The notes under the pieces were generated by a model. That model worked only from the letters and a program-made list of their open reading frames with translations, was not told the DNA's origin and did no database searches. 64,000 bases of DNA, taken from Gramella sp. Hel_I_59 (GTDB lineage Bacteria > Bacteroidota > Bacteroidia > Flavobacteriales > Flavobacteriaceae). Every line of letters begins with the position of its first letter. Position 1 is the stretch's first letter. The position numbers and the translations under genes were made by a program. Where the stretch lies: assembly GCF_006714895.1 (NCBI RefSeq), contig NZ_VFME01000001.1, forward strand, positions 310,001 through 374,000. Direction: 5' to 3'. Below are positions 53,775 to 61,038 of the stretch, piece by piece.

Positions 53775-54446
53775 TTAGCGATCCTCTTTCTTCAGTATTT
53801 CAATATCGTGCATGAGATCTTCTATGGCTTCCGGCTGGGTGCCGTCGTAAAAACCTCTAATTTGTTTCTTTTTATCTACCAGCACGAAATTTTCGGTATG
53901 AATCATATCGTATTTACCACCATCGCCGGTAGATTTTGTAGCCAGGTAAGATTTACGAGCCAGATCATAGATCTGCTTTTTATCTCCAGTTACCAGGTTC
54001 CATTTTTCGTCCATCACCCCTTTTTCCAGCGCATATTCTTTTAAGACGGGAACACTGTCGGTTACAGGAAACACAGTATGGGAGAGAAGTAAGATGTCCT
54101 CATCATCTTTGATCTTTTCCTGAATCTCGATCATATGATCTGTCATGATCGGGCAAATGGTAAGGCAGGTGGTAAAAAAGAAGTCGGCTACATAGATCTT
54201 ATCCTCATAAAAATCTTCTGTAATAGTATCCCCATTTTGATTAATGAGTTTAAAATCTGCGATCTTATGATATTTTCTAACAAACTGAACGGTGGTATCC
54301 ACCAGTTCAGCATTTACCATATCTGGTTGAAAAACGGGCAAGCGCTCCTCAGGTTTCAGTAATGTATAAATAAAATACATGATGATGACCGAGAGAACAG
54401 CCAGTACAATGGCGAACGGTTTATAGCGGGCAAAGAACTTCAGCAT
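53775..54446 (-). CDS. SCO1/SenC copper chaperone family protein
   Basis: 223 residues: N-terminal membrane anchor (~10-29) and a thioredoxin-like periplasmic domain with the copper motif CLTICP (Cys94, Cys98) and a later His (MIHTENFVL, ~185). Members assemble the CuA site of cytochrome oxidase. Cytochrome oxidase genes are not here. Own promoter TAACTTTG. Spacing and strand suggest it is separate from feo. Confidence 0.92.
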   Translation of the reverse strand: MLKFFARYKPFAIVLAVLSVIIMYFIYTLLKPEERLPVFQPDMVNAELVDTTVQFVRKYHKIADFKLINQNGDTITEDFYEDKIYVADFFFTTCLTICPIMTDHMIEIQEKIKDDEDILLLSHTVFPVTDSVPVLKEYALEKGVMDEKWNLVTGDKKQIYDLARKSYLATKSTGDGGKYDMIHTENFVLVDKKKQIRGFYDGTQPEAIEDLMHDIEILKKEDR

Positions 54447-54461
54447 TGGCGCAATTTTTTA

Positions 54462-54469
54462 CAAAGTTA
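54462..54469 (-). promoter_or_regulatory. Promoter -7 element of the SCO gene
   Basis: Minus-strand TAACTTTG, exact TAnnTTTG match, 15 bases upstream of the start codon. Confidence 0.6.
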
Positions 54470-54563
54470 TGGCCTGAGGCTCAATTAGTCCAATTTCTTC
54501 TGCGGAATTTTTCGTGGTTGCTTACTCGGTCAAACTAAACTTTTCTAGAAGCTTTTAAAAACT

Positions 54564-54571
54564 TACTTTTG
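54564..54571 (+). promoter_or_regulatory. Promoter -7 element of rseP
   Basis: TACTTTTG, exact TAnnTTTG match, 26 bases before the ATG. Confidence 0.6.
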
Positions 54572-54597
54572 TGCGATTTAAAATTTGAAGTTAGCTG

Positions 54598-55914
54598 ATG
54601 GATCCATTTCTAGTAAAAGCCATACAATTAATATTAAGCCTTTCCTTACTTATTGTTCTCCACGAATTAGGTCATTTTATTCCGGCCAAATTATTTAAGA
54701 CCAGAGTTGAAAAGTTCTACCTGTTCTTTGATGTGAAATTTTCATTACTTAAGAAAAAGATTGGTGAAACCACTTATGGAATTGGTTGGTTACCGCTTGG
54801 AGGTTATGTGAAGATCGCGGGGATGATCGATGAGAGTATGGACAAGGAACAAATGTCCAAACCGCCACAACCCTGGGAATTTAGGAGTAAGCCGGCATGG
54901 CAGCGATTAATCATCATGCTGGGTGGTGTAACTGTAAATCTAGTGCTTGGATTTCTTATTTATATGATGATCATGTTCGTTTGGGGATCTGCTTACGTAG
55001 GGCCAGATGAAATGCCAGATGGATTTGCAGTGATCGATGATTTTAAGGAATATGGTTTCGAGGATGGAGACAGGATACTGGAGGTAAATGGAAATGAGTT
55101 CCAGAATAGCCTTGATATCAACAAGCATCTTTTTATGAGAGATGTTCAGAATATTACAGTACTTCATCAGAATGGTTCAGAAGAAACTATTGAGGTTCCA
55201 GAAGAAATAGGGACACAGATGTTTGAAAAAGGGGTAATGCAGCCATTTGTTCCAATTCAGTCTGCAGTACTTGATACGGTAATTGCAGAGCATGCAGCAT
55301 CAAAGGCAGGTCTTAAAAAAGGAGATAGTATTATTAGCCTGAATGATGTTGAAATTGGTTACTGGCACGAAATTGCTCCGGCTTCCTTTGAAAACAAGGA
55401 AAAGACTATTGAAGTTGTTTTTGAGCGCAAAGGGGAGATCATGAGTACAGAGATCACTCCAGATGAGGATGGATACCTTGGAGTTGGACCGGCATCAGAG
55501 ATTGAGATCAAACGCAATAAATACGGTCTTAGCGAAAGCATAAGCAAAGGATTTGATTACGGTTACTGGACATTAAGAGATTATGTGTACCAGTTCAAAT
55601 ATGTATTTACTAAAAAAGGAGCTACGCAACTTGGAGGTTTCGGAGCCATTGGAGGCTTGTTCCCTGATACCTGGAACTGGTTCGGGTTCTGGAATACCAC
55701 AGCCTTACTTTCAATTATCCTGGCATTTATGAACATCCTGCCAATTCCGGCACTTGATGGAGGACATGTGATGTTCCTGCTCTATGAAATGGTTACGGGT
55801 AGAAAGCCAAATGATAAGTTTATGGAGATCGCCCAGATGGCTGGTTTCTTCTTGTTAATCGCGCTAGTGCTTTATGCAAATGGAAATGATATCTACCGCT
55901 GGTTATTTGAATAA
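54598..55914 (+). CDS. rseP: RIP metalloprotease RseP (site-2 protease)
   Basis: 438-residue intramembrane zinc protease. HExxH is HELGH (His22-His26) in the first membrane helix, and the third ligand sits in NILPIPALDGGHV near 385. Two PDZ-like regions lie between (~130-290; DGFAVIDDF, EHAASKAGLKKGDSIISLNDVEI). It cleaves anti-sigma factors in proteobacteria; the ECF sigma system at 8 kb could be a client, but that is speculation. A terminator follows it. Confidence 0.95.
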   Translation: MDPFLVKAIQLILSLSLLIVLHELGHFIPAKLFKTRVEKFYLFFDVKFSLLKKKIGETTYGIGWLPLGGYVKIAGMIDESMDKEQMSKPPQPWEFRSKPAWQRLIIMLGGVTVNLVLGFLIYMMIMFVWGSAYVGPDEMPDGFAVIDDFKEYGFEDGDRILEVNGNEFQNSLDINKHLFMRDVQNITVLHQNGSEETIEVPEEIGTQMFEKGVMQPFVPIQSAVLDTVIAEHAASKAGLKKGDSIISLNDVEIGYWHEIAPASFENKEKTIEVVFERKGEIMSTEITPDEDGYLGVGPASEIEIKRNKYGLSESISKGFDYGYWTLRDYVYQFKYVFTKKGATQLGGFGAIGGLFPDTWNWFGFWNTTALLSIILAFMNILPIPALDGGHVMFLLYEMVTGRKPNDKFMEIAQMAGFFLLIALVLYANGNDIYRWLFE

Positions 55915-55940
55915 TCTCTACGGAAGGAATTTTAGATACA

Positions 55941-55967
55941 AAACAGTCCTACGGGGCTGTTTTTTTA
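55941..55967 (+). terminator. Intrinsic terminator of rseP
   Basis: AAACAGTCC / GGGCTGTTT pairs over 9 bp (one G-U) around TACG, then a T6 run. Confidence 0.8.
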
Positions 55968-56090
55968 TTTAATAGTAGCTATAGAAATATAAAAATCATC
56001 ATTACTGAAAATTTTATCGATCTGTAATTAATTGACTTTCTGAAGGATTCGTAATCGAAGTAAAATTCTTCGAAAAAAATCTGAAATTTG

Positions 56091-56123
56091 TTTTGACAGC
56101 ATTTAAAAATTGATTTATATTTG
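56091..56123 (+). promoter_or_regulatory. Promoter of the tRNA-Asn gene
   Basis: TTTTGACA (56091-56098, containing TTTG) and TATATTTG (56116-56123, exact) with a 20-base spacer between TTG and the -7 element. The tRNA begins 24 bases downstream. Confidence 0.75.
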
Positions 56124-56146
56124 CAACCGCTTTCAAAGCAAAACAT

Positions 56147-56220
56147 TCCTCCTTAGCTCAGTTGGTTAGAGCATCTGACTGTTAATCAGAGGGTCCTTGG
56201 TTCGAGCCCAAGAGGAGGAG
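56147..56220 (+). tRNA. tRNA-Asn (anticodon GTT)
   Basis: 74 nucleotides fold as a cloverleaf: acceptor TCCTCCT with AGGAGGA, D-arm GCTC/GAGC, anticodon stem TCTGA/TCAGA with loop CTGTTAA (anticodon GTT), T-arm CTTGG/CCAAG with TTCGAGC. Discriminator G; CCA is not encoded (GCAAC follows). Confidence 0.97.
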
Positions 56221-56224
56221 CAAC

Positions 56225-56260
56225 AAAGCCATTCGTTTTTCGAGTGGCTTTCTTGTTTTT
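56225..56260 (+). terminator. Terminator of tRNA-Asn
   Basis: AAAGCCATTCG / CGAGTGGCTTT pairs over 11 bp (one G-U) with a T5 loop, followed by CTTGTTTTT. Confidence 0.75.
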
Positions 56261-56360
56261 AGTACTTTCCTCTCTAATCCCATTTTTAAACTTAATTTAA
56301 TATAAGCGTGACCTTAAGGAGACATCGCTGTACTTTCTTTGTGTGTACAAAAGCACACGA

Positions 56361-56383
56361 AAATCGTATAAGTTTTTGTCGAC
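56361..56383 (+). repeat. Left arm of inverted repeat (sRNA seed)
   Basis: AAATCG + TATAAGTTTTTGTCG + AC. Bases 56367-56381 are the exact reverse complement of 56507-56521 (15 of 15), and AAATCG 56361-56366 of CGATTT 56525-56530, with a 3-base bulge (ATA) in the right arm. Confidence 0.9.
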
Positions 56384-56403
56384 TCTACATAATAGTGTGC
56401 GAG

Positions 56404-56434
56404 GCTGTCCTGTAAAAACAGGGCAGCTTTTTTT
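56404..56434 (+). terminator. Orphan terminator between tRNA-Asn and the porin
   Basis: GCTGTCCTGT / ACAGGGCAGC pairs over 10 bp (one G-U), AAAA loop, T7 run. No gene precedes it within 180 bases, which points to a short untranslated transcript ending here. Confidence 0.85.
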
Positions 56435-56489
56435 ATTAACTTAGACCAACCTCAGGTTTAACTCTTGGGAAACATTCAGTTAACATAAA
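56435..56489 (+). promoter_or_regulatory. Pho-box-like direct repeats upstream of the phosphate porin
   Basis: TTTAAC (56457), GGAAAC (56468) and GTTAAC (56479) repeat with an exact 11-base period; ATTAAC at 56435 is in phase two periods earlier. Direct repeats of 11 bp are how PhoB boxes are built. A matching pair precedes the PiT gene. The next element, TTTCTTTG at 56495-56502, is a possible -7 box. Confidence 0.5.
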
Positions 56490-56498
56490 GTCTGTTTC

Positions 56499-56530
56499 TT
56501 TGTCGCCGACAAAAACTTATAATACGATTT
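56499..56530 (+). repeat. Palindrome and right inverted-repeat arm in front of the porin start codon
   Basis: TTTGTCG-C-CGACAAA (56499-56513) is a perfect palindrome with one central base. It runs into the right arm (56507-56530) of the long inverted repeat, which ends one base before the ATG at 56532. Pairing with the sRNA candidate or binding of a dimeric regulator are the two readings. Confidence 0.6.
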
Positions 56531-56531
56531 A

Positions 56532-57737
56532 ATGAAGACTAGATTCAGCACACTTGTTTTGTGCCTGTTCGTTGCACTGGGACTTGAAGCTCAGGAAATA
56601 AGTGACACAAAATTTGGAAAAGGCCTGCTTAATTTCACTGCAAAGGATAGTTCCTTTAGCGTGAAATTTGCTCCAAGATTTCAGTTTAGATCTTTTACTA
56701 CCTGGAATCACGATGGAGAAGAGTACATGGATCCAGAGCAAAATTTCCTTATTAGAAGAGCAAGACTAAAATTTGATGGATTTGCCCTTACCCCAAAACT
56801 GGTTTATAAGATCGAACTTGGTCTTTCGAATAATGACATTTCCGGAGCCAATCAGTTTACCTCCAACTCGCCACGATATATTCTTGACGCAGTTCTTAAA
56901 TGGCATTTTCATAAGAACTTCGAACTATGGGCGGGACAGACCAAACTTCCCGGAAATGTGGAAAGGGTTATTTCTTCAGCCAGTTTACAGCTTATAGACC
57001 GATCCATTCTAAACAGTAGGTTTAATCTTGATAGAGATATCGGACTTCAGCTACATCATAAATTCAAACTGGGAGAAAAATTCGTGATCAAAGAGAAGCT
57101 GGCATTTTCCCAGGGAGAAGGACGAAATATTACTAGCGGTAGCCAGGGAGGAATGGAATATACAGGAAGACTGGAGCTTCTGCCTTTTGGAGAATTTCTT
57201 GAAAAAGGAGATTATTTCCAGGCCGATCTTGAACGAGAGCCGACACCTAAACTAATGCTTGGAGCAGTCTACGATATTAATAATGATGCCGTAAGAACTA
57301 GAAGTAACCTGGGAAGTTTTATGCTGTTAGAGGATGGGACACTATACGAAACCGACATCCAAACGTTTTTCCTGGATGCCGTTTTTAAATACCGCGGACT
57401 TTCTGTAATGGCAGAATATGCATATCGTGATGCAGAAGATCCAATTGCCAGGATTCAGGGAGAAAATCAGGCAGCTGAGTACAGGGTCCTGGAAGGGCAG
57501 GGAATAAACTTTCAAACTGCGTACCTTTTTAAAAGTAATTATGAAATTGCAGCAAGGTATTCAAGAAACGACTATTCCGATATTATCGAAGTGGATGACG
57601 TAGAACAATATACTCTGGGAGGATCTAAATATATTGTAGGACATAAACTTAAAGTACAGGCAGATATCAATTATTCGAAACAGGCTGGAATAGAAGATTT
57701 TATATCATTTAGAACGGGCTTCGAATTTCACTTTTAA
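56532..57737 (+). CDS. Phosphate-selective porin O/P family protein
   Basis: 401 residues: signal peptide (LVLCLFVALGLEAQE) and a barrel with the O/P family strands (FAPRFQFRSFTTW, NFLIRRARLKFDGF, FELWAGQTKLPGNVERVISSASLQLIDRS, DIGLQLHHKF). Porins of this family pass phosphate or polyphosphate across the outer membrane. The next gene is a PiT phosphate transporter, supporting the role. Both carry Pho-box-like repeats. It would work as the outer part of the pair. Confidence 0.88.
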   Translation: MKTRFSTLVLCLFVALGLEAQEISDTKFGKGLLNFTAKDSSFSVKFAPRFQFRSFTTWNHDGEEYMDPEQNFLIRRARLKFDGFALTPKLVYKIELGLSNNDISGANQFTSNSPRYILDAVLKWHFHKNFELWAGQTKLPGNVERVISSASLQLIDRSILNSRFNLDRDIGLQLHHKFKLGEKFVIKEKLAFSQGEGRNITSGSQGGMEYTGRLELLPFGEFLEKGDYFQADLEREPTPKLMLGAVYDINNDAVRTRSNLGSFMLLEDGTLYETDIQTFFLDAVFKYRGLSVMAEYAYRDAEDPIARIQGENQAAEYRVLEGQGINFQTAYLFKSNYEIAARYSRNDYSDIIEVDDVEQYTLGGSKYIVGHKLKVQADINYSKQAGIEDFISFRTGFEFHF

Positions 57738-57738
57738 A

Positions 57739-57760
57739 ATTAACAATTAGGTAACAGTAA
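57739..57760 (+). promoter_or_regulatory. Pho-box-like direct repeats upstream of the PiT gene
   Basis: ATTAAC (57739-57744) and GGTAAC (57750-57755) repeat at 11-base period, as upstream of the porin. TACTTG at 57779-57784 is a possible weak -7 element. Confidence 0.45.
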
Positions 57761-57807
57761 ATCCACGATTTGGTTGGATACTTGCACCGCTTTTTAAACA
57801 CAATAAA

Positions 57808-60051
57808 ATGGAAAATATTTACTTGTTGATGCTGGTTGCATTAGTGGTTCTTGCCATTGCCGATTTGGTGGTTGGAGTTAGTAATGACGCCGTAAACTTC
57901 CTGAACTCTGCGATTGGTTCCAAAGCAATCTCATTTAAAACGATCATGATCGTGGCCAGTGTAGGTATCTTTATTGGTGCGGTTTTTTCCAGCGGAATGA
58001 TGGAGGTAGCCAGAAAAGGTATTTTTATGCCTGGTCAGTTCTATTTCGACGAGATCATGATCATATTTATGGCTGTAATGATTACAGACATTCTTCTGCT
58101 GGATTTTTTCAACACATTGGGAATGCCAACTTCAACAACAGTTTCCATTGTATTCGAATTACTTGGAGCAGCAGTAGTAATGGCACTTATCAAGATTGGA
58201 GCTTCAGATACTCAAACGCTGGCAGATCTTTCCACGTACATAAATACAGATAAAGCAACCGAAATTATATCCGGAATATTTCTATCTGTCGTCATCGCAT
58301 TTACCATAGGAGCATTGGTGCAGTGGTTGTCTCGTTTGGTGTTCACTTTTGAATACGAAAAGAAAATCAAGAACTTTGGTTCTATTTTCGGCGGAATCTG
58401 TCTTGCAGCCATCAGTTATTTCATCATTTTCAAAGGGATGAAAGGAACTCCTTATTACGATAGTTTTAAAGATGTACTTTCTACACAGGTTTATGCAGTA
58501 GTTGCAGTTAGTTTCCTGTTTTGGACACTTTTCAGCTATCTATTTATGAAGATCTTTAAGAAAAGTATCCTCATCTTCGTGATTGCAGTAGGAACATTTG
58601 GTCTTGCACTTGCATTTTCAGGAAATGACCTGGTAAACTTTATTGGGGTTCCAATGGCCGCTTACCACTCTTATGAAGCCTGGGCAGCATCTGGCCAGAT
58701 CTCTACGGAATTTTCTATGGAGGTATTACGTGATAAAGTACCTGCAGAACCAATTTTACTATTTATCTCAGGTGCCATTATGGTGCTTACACTCTGGTTT
58801 TCGAAGAAAGCAAAGACTGTAGCTGAAACTGAAATTGGACTTTCCAGACAGGGACATGGAACTGAAAAGTTCGATCCAAACATGCTTTCCCGTGCTCTTG
58901 TAACAGGAACAACCAAGCTTGCTGATACCTTTAGATTGATTATTCCTGGTGGAATGCGTAGAAAGATTGGTCGCAGTTTCAACAAACCCGATGATATACT
59001 TATAGGGGATAAAGCTGAAGAACAACCTGCTTTTGATATGATCCGTGCAGCGATTAACCTTACTGTAGCCGGTGTATTGATCTCTATCGCTACTTCTTAT
59101 AAATTGCCCTTATCTACTACTTATGTAACTTTTATGGTTGCTATGGGAACTTCACTGGCAGATAAAGCCTGGGGTAGAGAAAGTGCTGTATATCGTGTTG
59201 CTGGAGTTTTAAAAGTAATTGGAGGTTGGTTCTTTACTGCATTTAGTGCCTTCTCGGCTGCAGGAATTTTAACCTATATTATTTTCCTCGGAAAAGGACC
59301 TGCAATTGCCATTCTTCTAATAGCAGCTATAGGATTACTTGCCAGAAACTATATCTCACACAAGAATAAGGAAACTGCCAAAGCCGATAAATCTGGCTTA
59401 AAGAAATCTGAAAGTAAAACTGTTCAGGGGATCATCCTTGAAAGTGCAGATAATATTTCTAATGTGGTAAGCAGATCCAATAAGATCTTCTCTGATACTT
59501 TTGCTGGCTTATCCAAACAGGATAAGAAGAAGTTGAAGAAGAGTAAGAAGGGTGTGGAAAAACTTGAATCTGAAATTGAAGATCTAAGAGACCAGATATT
59601 TTTCTTTATCAAAAGTCTTGATGAAACCAGTGTTCGTGGAAGTAGTTTTTATATCTCTATCCTTGGACACCTTACAGATATCGCTCAATCCCTGGAATAT
59701 ATTTCCAAGAAAAGTTACAAGCATGTGAATAATAATCACAAACCGCTACGATATAATCAGCTTTTAGATCTTAAAGAGATTGATGATATTTTAAGCGAGT
59801 TGTTAACAGAGATCGAAGTGATTTTTAATAACAGGGAGTTCCAGGATATAAGTGGAGTCGTTGCTAAAAAAGAAATAGTGCTGCAGAGGATTTCTGAAAA
59901 GATCGAAAAACAGGTATCAAGAACAAGGACTGAAGAATCCAGTCCTAAGAACACGACCTTGTACTTCAATTTATTATTGGAGACTAAAGATCTAATGAAA
60001 GCGATCATGAGTCTTATGGAAGAGTACAATTCCAGTTACAAAAAGGTATAA
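57808..60051 (+). CDS. PiT-family inorganic phosphate transporter fused to a PhoU-like domain
   Basis: 747 residues. Residues ~5-510 form the inner-membrane PiT transporter, with the duplicated signature in GVSNDAVNFLNSAIGSKA and SGNDLVNFIGVPMAAYHSYEAW, GMPTSTTVS and KLPLSTTYVTFMVAMGTSLADKAWG. Residues ~540-745 are a soluble four-helix PhoU/DUF47-like domain (SADNISNVVSRSNKIF, FFIKSLDETSVRGSSFYISILGHLTDI). Usually these are separate genes. The porin lies 70 bases upstream, and a terminator follows. Confidence 0.93.
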   Translation: MENIYLLMLVALVVLAIADLVVGVSNDAVNFLNSAIGSKAISFKTIMIVASVGIFIGAVFSSGMMEVARKGIFMPGQFYFDEIMIIFMAVMITDILLLDFFNTLGMPTSTTVSIVFELLGAAVVMALIKIGASDTQTLADLSTYINTDKATEIISGIFLSVVIAFTIGALVQWLSRLVFTFEYEKKIKNFGSIFGGICLAAISYFIIFKGMKGTPYYDSFKDVLSTQVYAVVAVSFLFWTLFSYLFMKIFKKSILIFVIAVGTFGLALAFSGNDLVNFIGVPMAAYHSYEAWAASGQISTEFSMEVLRDKVPAEPILLFISGAIMVLTLWFSKKAKTVAETEIGLSRQGHGTEKFDPNMLSRALVTGTTKLADTFRLIIPGGMRRKIGRSFNKPDDILIGDKAEEQPAFDMIRAAINLTVAGVLISIATSYKLPLSTTYVTFMVAMGTSLADKAWGRESAVYRVAGVLKVIGGWFFTAFSAFSAAGILTYIIFLGKGPAIAILLIAAIGLLARNYISHKNKETAKADKSGLKKSESKTVQGIILESADNISNVVSRSNKIFSDTFAGLSKQDKKKLKKSKKGVEKLESEIEDLRDQIFFFIKSLDETSVRGSSFYISILGHLTDIAQSLEYISKKSYKHVNNNHKPLRYNQLLDLKEIDDILSELLTEIEVIFNNREFQDISGVVAKKEIVLQRISEKIEKQVSRTRTEESSPKNTTLYFNLLLETKDLMKAIMSLMEEYNSSYKKV

Positions 60052-60070
60052 ACCTGACGTTTTACCGTTA

Positions 60071-60104
60071 AAAAAGCCACATTTTCTAAATGTGGCTTTT
60101 TTTT
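60071..60104 (+). terminator. Intrinsic terminator of the PiT gene
   Basis: AAAGCCACATTT / AAATGTGGCTTT pairs perfectly over 12 bp with a TCT loop and a long T-run. Confidence 0.9.
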
Positions 60105-60405
60105 ATTCCAAATTGTTTATTTATAGCTTTAAACGTTATAAAAAGCTGGTTATTAGTTTACTATCTGTATTTCTTGGTTTTTAAAGCCTAAGAATCTTGA
60201 AACTGGCGGTTGAGTTGCAGTTATGGAAAACCGTACAGACTTTGGTTCTTCATCGGTTGTTTTAGTAATATGGCGGGTTATCACGGCAAATATTCACAAA
60301 CTTAAGTTAGCACGTTACTTTCATTCGGAACAGCTCTTATAATTTTCTAATTTCACCAAACCCCAAACTACTTCGGCTTCAGCTTGCTGTAATCGAACCA
60401 CAAAT
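60105..60405. other. Intergenic stretch without recognisable feature
   Basis: About 300 AT-rich bases. I see no tRNA, repeat, promoter of the TAnnTTTG type, or significant frame. A 39-codon frame at 60223-60342 lacks family resemblance. Upstream of the lipoprotein gene no clear signal is present. Confidence 0.5.
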
Positions 60406-60900
60406 ATGAAATTTTTAAAGGATGTATTCTCTGAATACGTCAGCACCCCAACATTTTTAAAATTTAAAACCAAAAGAGCTTTTTTTCTCCCAGTAATCGC
60501 GCTAGTCTTAATTTTATTTTCAAGCTGTAACCCTGCTGCACTTGTAAATCCTGATAGCTATAGTGATAAATGGGAAAATACCTATGTTTGGTTCTCACCT
60601 TCAGATCTTAGTACAATTTATGTTTCCGGAAATGGAGATCCTGAAACTGCTTTACCTGTTCCTAATGATTCAGACTATCTAATTGAATGGAGTAAAAAAG
60701 GTGAGGTCTATGAACTAAAGATCACTTCTTACTACCAGGATATTGATTTTGCCTGGTTCGATGGGTACGACGCCGAGAACAATTCCGAAGAAATTCCGTG
60801 GATACAGGAAGGAAACACGCTGGAACTTGTGAGTGAAAAACTATTACCTTCTGAAAATGGCAGGTACCGTATCTCCCTTTCAGATGATTTAAAGGATTAA
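60406..60900 (+). CDS. Predicted lipoprotein of unknown function
   Basis: 164 residues with an unusually long N-region (24 residues) before a hydrophobic core (FFLPVIALVLILFSSC, lipobox Cys41). The mature domain (SDKWENTYVWFSPSDLSTIYVSG, DIDFAWFDGYDAENN) is not recognised. Only one in-frame Met, so the start cannot be moved to shorten the N-region. It has no neighbours in operon; pncB follows after 138 bases. Confidence 0.6.
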   Translation: MKFLKDVFSEYVSTPTFLKFKTKRAFFLPVIALVLILFSSCNPAALVNPDSYSDKWENTYVWFSPSDLSTIYVSGNGDPETALPVPNDSDYLIEWSKKGEVYELKITSYYQDIDFAWFDGYDAENNSEEIPWIQEGNTLELVSEKLLPSENGRYRISLSDDLKD

Positions 60901-60981
60901 ACTGAAATAGGTTAAACTAATTGCAGATACTAAATGCCTGAGATTAATTCCTCTGGTCATAGACCTGTATTCGAAATTTGG

Positions 60982-60989
60982 TAAATTTG
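60982..60989 (+). promoter_or_regulatory. Promoter -7 element of pncBA
   Basis: TAAATTTG, exact TAnnTTTG match, 49 bases before the pncB ATG. Confidence 0.55.
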
Positions 60990-61038
60990 TGCATGCCGAT
61001 CTTTCAATTAGCAAATAGATCGAACTCAAGAATTTACT

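Larger units (their letters stand above)
56345..56434 (+). ncRNA. Candidate small RNA upstream of the phosphate porin
   Basis: Between the tRNA terminator and the porin lies a unit with a -7-like TTTCTTTG (56334-56341; the same octamer occurs at 56495-56502 before the porin), a stem GCACAC (56353-56358) / GTGTGC (56395-56400) with a 36-base loop, and a strong terminator. The loop holds AAATCG-TATAAGTTTTTGTCG, complementary to the bases just before the porin ATG. No coding frame is visible. Start is approximate. Expression is unproven. Confidence 0.5.

Noticed and set aside
60223..60342. Short 39-residue frame in the gap before the lipoprotein gene
   Set aside because: No promoter, no family resemblance and no signal peptide; likely chance.
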